A DNA stretch of 33,940 nucleotides, taken from contig JAAEOI010000056.1 of the NCBI GenBank assembly GCA_024244665.1, positions 1 to 33,940 on the forward strand. The letters run 5' to 3'. The notes below the pieces were generated by a model. That model was not told where the DNA came from, made no database searches, and worked only from the letters and a program-made list of their open reading frames with translations. Each line of letters starts with the position of its first letter. Position 1 is the stretch's first letter. Below are positions 32,350 through 33,940 of this stretch, in pieces. The position numbers and the translations under genes were made by a program. This DNA comes from Bacteroidota bacterium. Lineage in GTDB: Bacteria; Bacteroidota; Bacteroidia; Bacteroidales; GCA-2748055.

Positions 32350-32545
32350 CAGAAAGTCACAACCCTGTTACTTTTACCTAATATGGTGAGCTTCTTTTAG
32401 ATCTGCCCCTTGTGTGCAAGTTTTGTATATTATTAATAATAAGGCATTTATAGCACTCTCGCGACAGTGCTATAAGCACGGAAGAGTCACATAATCCTGA
32501 AAAGTCACTACTCTGTTACTTCTTGATTTCGTGAAATTGCACACC
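32350..32545. repeat. 196-bp dispersed element, copy 2
   Basis: Same orientation and length as 16682-16877. It has AAGTCAC-N6-GTTACTT at both ends, TAATATGGTGAGCTT after the left end, and a perfect 9-bp internal hairpin TATAGCACT/AGTGCTATA (32449-32473) at the position of the weaker stem in copy 1. No ATPase-like gene is attached to this copy. Confidence 0.8.
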
Positions 32546-32546
32546 C

Positions 32547-32622
32547 GGAAAAATCAAAATCTCCTGGAAGAATCAAAATCAGCCGAACGCATCAAAATCA
32601 CCCGAACGCATCAAAATCACCT
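32547..32622. repeat. 19-bp tandem array, four copies
   Basis: Units at 32547, 32566, 32585 and 32604 share the core ATCAAAATC with a variable start (GGAAAA, GGAAGA, GAACGC, GAACGC). It directly follows the 196-bp element and ends 13 bases before the glycosyltransferase-like stop. Confidence 0.88.
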
Positions 32623-32634
32623 GAAATGTATATT

Positions 32635-33940
32635 TCATTCCTTACTTCTGAATATATCAAGCAACTCCCTATTAGAACGCCTCTTTTCCAGCGACAGAAA
32701 CCGCGTGGCCGCATCCCCGACTTCCACGTCGGGATAGCCGTGCTCCCTGGCATGGTGCAGGAACTTCATGATCCGGAACATATTGAACCAGCGCCAGAAC
32801 CGTTTGCGGAAGGCCTCGGCTGATCCGCTGTTGCCCCGGATCTCTTCCAGGACCTCGCCGAATCCCTGAAGGGCCAGGAATTCTGAAAGCACCAAAGGCA
32901 GGGACTCCAAAATCGCAGAAACCTCAGAAATCGCAGAAACCTCAGAACCCGCTGAATCAGCACCACTCTCAGAACCCTCAGAAAGGGTCGATTCCTCAGA
33001 AATCCCGGAACCCGCCGAATCAAAACCATTCCCAGATCCGGTATAAAGTTCATCAACAACAAGAAAAAGCTGTTCCAGCATCTCAAAGGATTCGGGGTGA
33101 TAGGTGGTGAGGGCGGGGCTCACCCCAGTAGGACTTACCCCAGTAGGACTTACCCCCGTCGGGCTTACCCCTGTCGGGCTCACCCCTGCCGTGCTCACCC
33201 CTGAGGCAGCAGCCTCAGCAAGCAATCGTCTGACCACCGGTCCGGTGCCAAAGGGCACCCGGTCTGAGGGCCTCGGGGAGGGGACAACACGGGTGGTGTT
33301 GCACTCGCTCCAGTTGCCACGCTGGGCCACCTTCTGGATAAAGTAGAAGTCCTCACCCCCCTGGCGTTTGTTCATCCCGCCCTCCATGCAGTAAATATCG
33401 GCGCGGACGGCAAAGGCTGAACCCACCGTATGAAAGGCGTAGGGATAGCCGGTAGAACGCACGGCCTCTACGTAGTAGCGTAGGTGTAGTTCATATTGTG
33501 TGATGGCATCGTAGACGGCAGGACTAAAGGAATCGCCTTCCAGGGGGTGCTCAAAACGGATGGAACAGCCATCGGGCTGGTTCCTCAAAGTTGCACCGGG
33601 CTCACCTGGCTCGCCGGACGCCCCGAACAATCCAGAGTGCTCAGCCAGCGCCTTAAAATATCCGGGATCCACCTCCGCATCGGCATCCATGGAGGCGATG
33701 ATCCCATCGGGCCGTTCAATAGCGCTGAAACGACGAACCGCCTCATCCATCAGGATCTTGCGGGCCATGCCCACACCGGCCTCCTTCTTTCCAAAGGAGT
33801 GATCGAGTCGCACATGAAAATCCATCATGGGGTGGGGGTTGGCAGCGATCCACGCTAAAACCTCTTCAAGGGTCTCTCGATTTCTCTCCAGTACGGCAGA
33901 AGTCGCATTAGCCGCTGCATTCACCAGGATCAGCACCTCG
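32635..33940 (-). CDS. Glycosyltransferase family 2-like protein with internal repeats, 5' end cut by window edge
   Basis: At least 434 residues; the frame is open to the right edge, and the first visible residues EVLILVNAAANAT look like the end of the first Rossmann strand of a GT-A domain, so the true start is outside. A DxD-type nucleotide-sugar site is visible in ASMDADAEVDPGYF and the later GGEDFYFIQKVAQRG matches the acceptor/catalytic ED region of family 2 enzymes. After it come five or so TGVSP pentapeptide repeats, a Ser/Glu/Gly-rich stretch with EVSAISEVSAI repeats, and a charged helical tail. Such a low-complexity insert is unusual for a glycosyltransferase. Substrate unknown. Confidence 0.8.
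   Translation of the reverse strand, partial: EVLILVNAAANATSAVLERNRETLEEVLAWIAANPHPMMDFHVRLDHSFGKKEAGVGMARKILMDEAVRRFSAIERPDGIIASMDADAEVDPGYFKALAEHSGLFGASGEPGEPGATLRNQPDGCSIRFEHPLEGDSFSPAVYDAITQYELHLRYYVEAVRSTGYPYAFHTVGSAFAVRADIYCMEGGMNKRQGGEDFYFIQKVAQRGNWSECNTTRVVPSPRPSDRVPFGTGPVVRRLLAEAAASGVSTAGVSPTGVSPTGVSPTGVSPTGVSPALTTYHPESFEMLEQLFLVVDELYTGSGNGFDSAGSGISEESTLSEGSESGADSAGSEVSAISEVSAILESLPLVLSEFLALQGFGEVLEEIRGNSGSAEAFRKRFWRWFNMFRIMKFLHHAREHGYPDVEVGDAATRFLSLEKRRSNRELLDIFRSKE
33119..33201. repeat. 15-bp coding tandem repeat (TGVSP)
   Basis: About five units of the type cccagtaggacttac / cccgtcgggcttac encode TGVSP repeats in the glycosyltransferase-like gene. The units differ at third positions, so the array is not brand new. 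Confidence 0.88.

Noticed and set aside
32547..32622. Plasmid-type iteron origin
   Set aside because: No replication initiator gene nearby and the surroundings are chromosomal housekeeping genes; only the tandem array itself is supported.

Overview
The window is chromosomal DNA from a member of the Bacteroidota, probably a free-living or environmental member of the Bacteroidales/Marinilabiliales/Cytophaga-like groups (the finer placement is inference). The reasons are the gldE-gldD pair behind mutY and ssb, a bacterial PcrB-type geranylgeranylglyceryl phosphate synthase, a fused O-/N-acyltransferase of the OlsF type, a phylum-type transketolase, few recognisable Shine-Dalgarno sites, and repeated promoter -7 elements of the Bacteroidota form TAnnTTTG. 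No rRNA, tRNA, CRISPR array, insertion sequence or prophage was recognised.

Layout. 1-1817 (minus): ychF followed by a secreted M14 carboxypeptidase that runs off the left edge. 1946-5670 (plus): transketolase and a secreted PafA-like alkaline phosphatase superfamily protein whose metal-binding residues are almost all replaced. 5752-10930 (minus): one likely operon mutY-ssb-gldE-gldD-phosphopantetheinyl transferase-pcrB, joining DNA repair, gliding/envelope and lipid genes. 11088-15395 (plus): an HU-family protein, a 30-residue basic ribosomal-type microprotein, RNase G and DsbD.

15396-17344 is accessory DNA. It holds a 65-bp tandem repeat, an ATPase-like protein with ruined Walker motifs, one copy of a 196-bp dispersed element, and the frameshifted remains of a HigB/HigA toxin-antitoxin pair. 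17345-21068 (minus) is a compact five-gene operon: ECF sigma factor, membrane anti-sigma factor, DUF4097-like exported protein and two exported barrel-like proteins. Upstream of it, 21069-21567 is a gene graveyard: a 17-bp tandem array, the C-terminal stub of an FtsX/MacB-type ABC permease, and a broken copy of one barrel protein's signal-peptide region. Another coiled-coil/barrel protein follows (21568-22620).

22757-31903 is mostly housekeeping: a flavin reductase-like protein, lnt divergent from olsF with two face-to-face TAtcTTTG promoters, an M19 dipeptidase, a YdcF-like protein, an orphan Panacea-domain protein, superoxide dismutase and pruA, which ends in a strong terminator. 31989-33940 carries a FtsB/DivIC-type division protein, a repeat hotspot with the second copy of the 196-bp element, and a repeat-rich glycosyltransferase 2-like protein cut by the right edge.

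Two themes recur. Many coding genes carry short in-frame tandem duplications (units of 9, 15 or 18 bp) in linkers, signal peptides or insertions. The intergenic gaps carry dispersed repeats and gene remnants. The most novel items are the PafA-like pseudoenzyme, the 196-bp element with a possibly conserved hairpin, the vestigial higBA locus and the sigma/anti-sigma/DUF4097/barrel operon.
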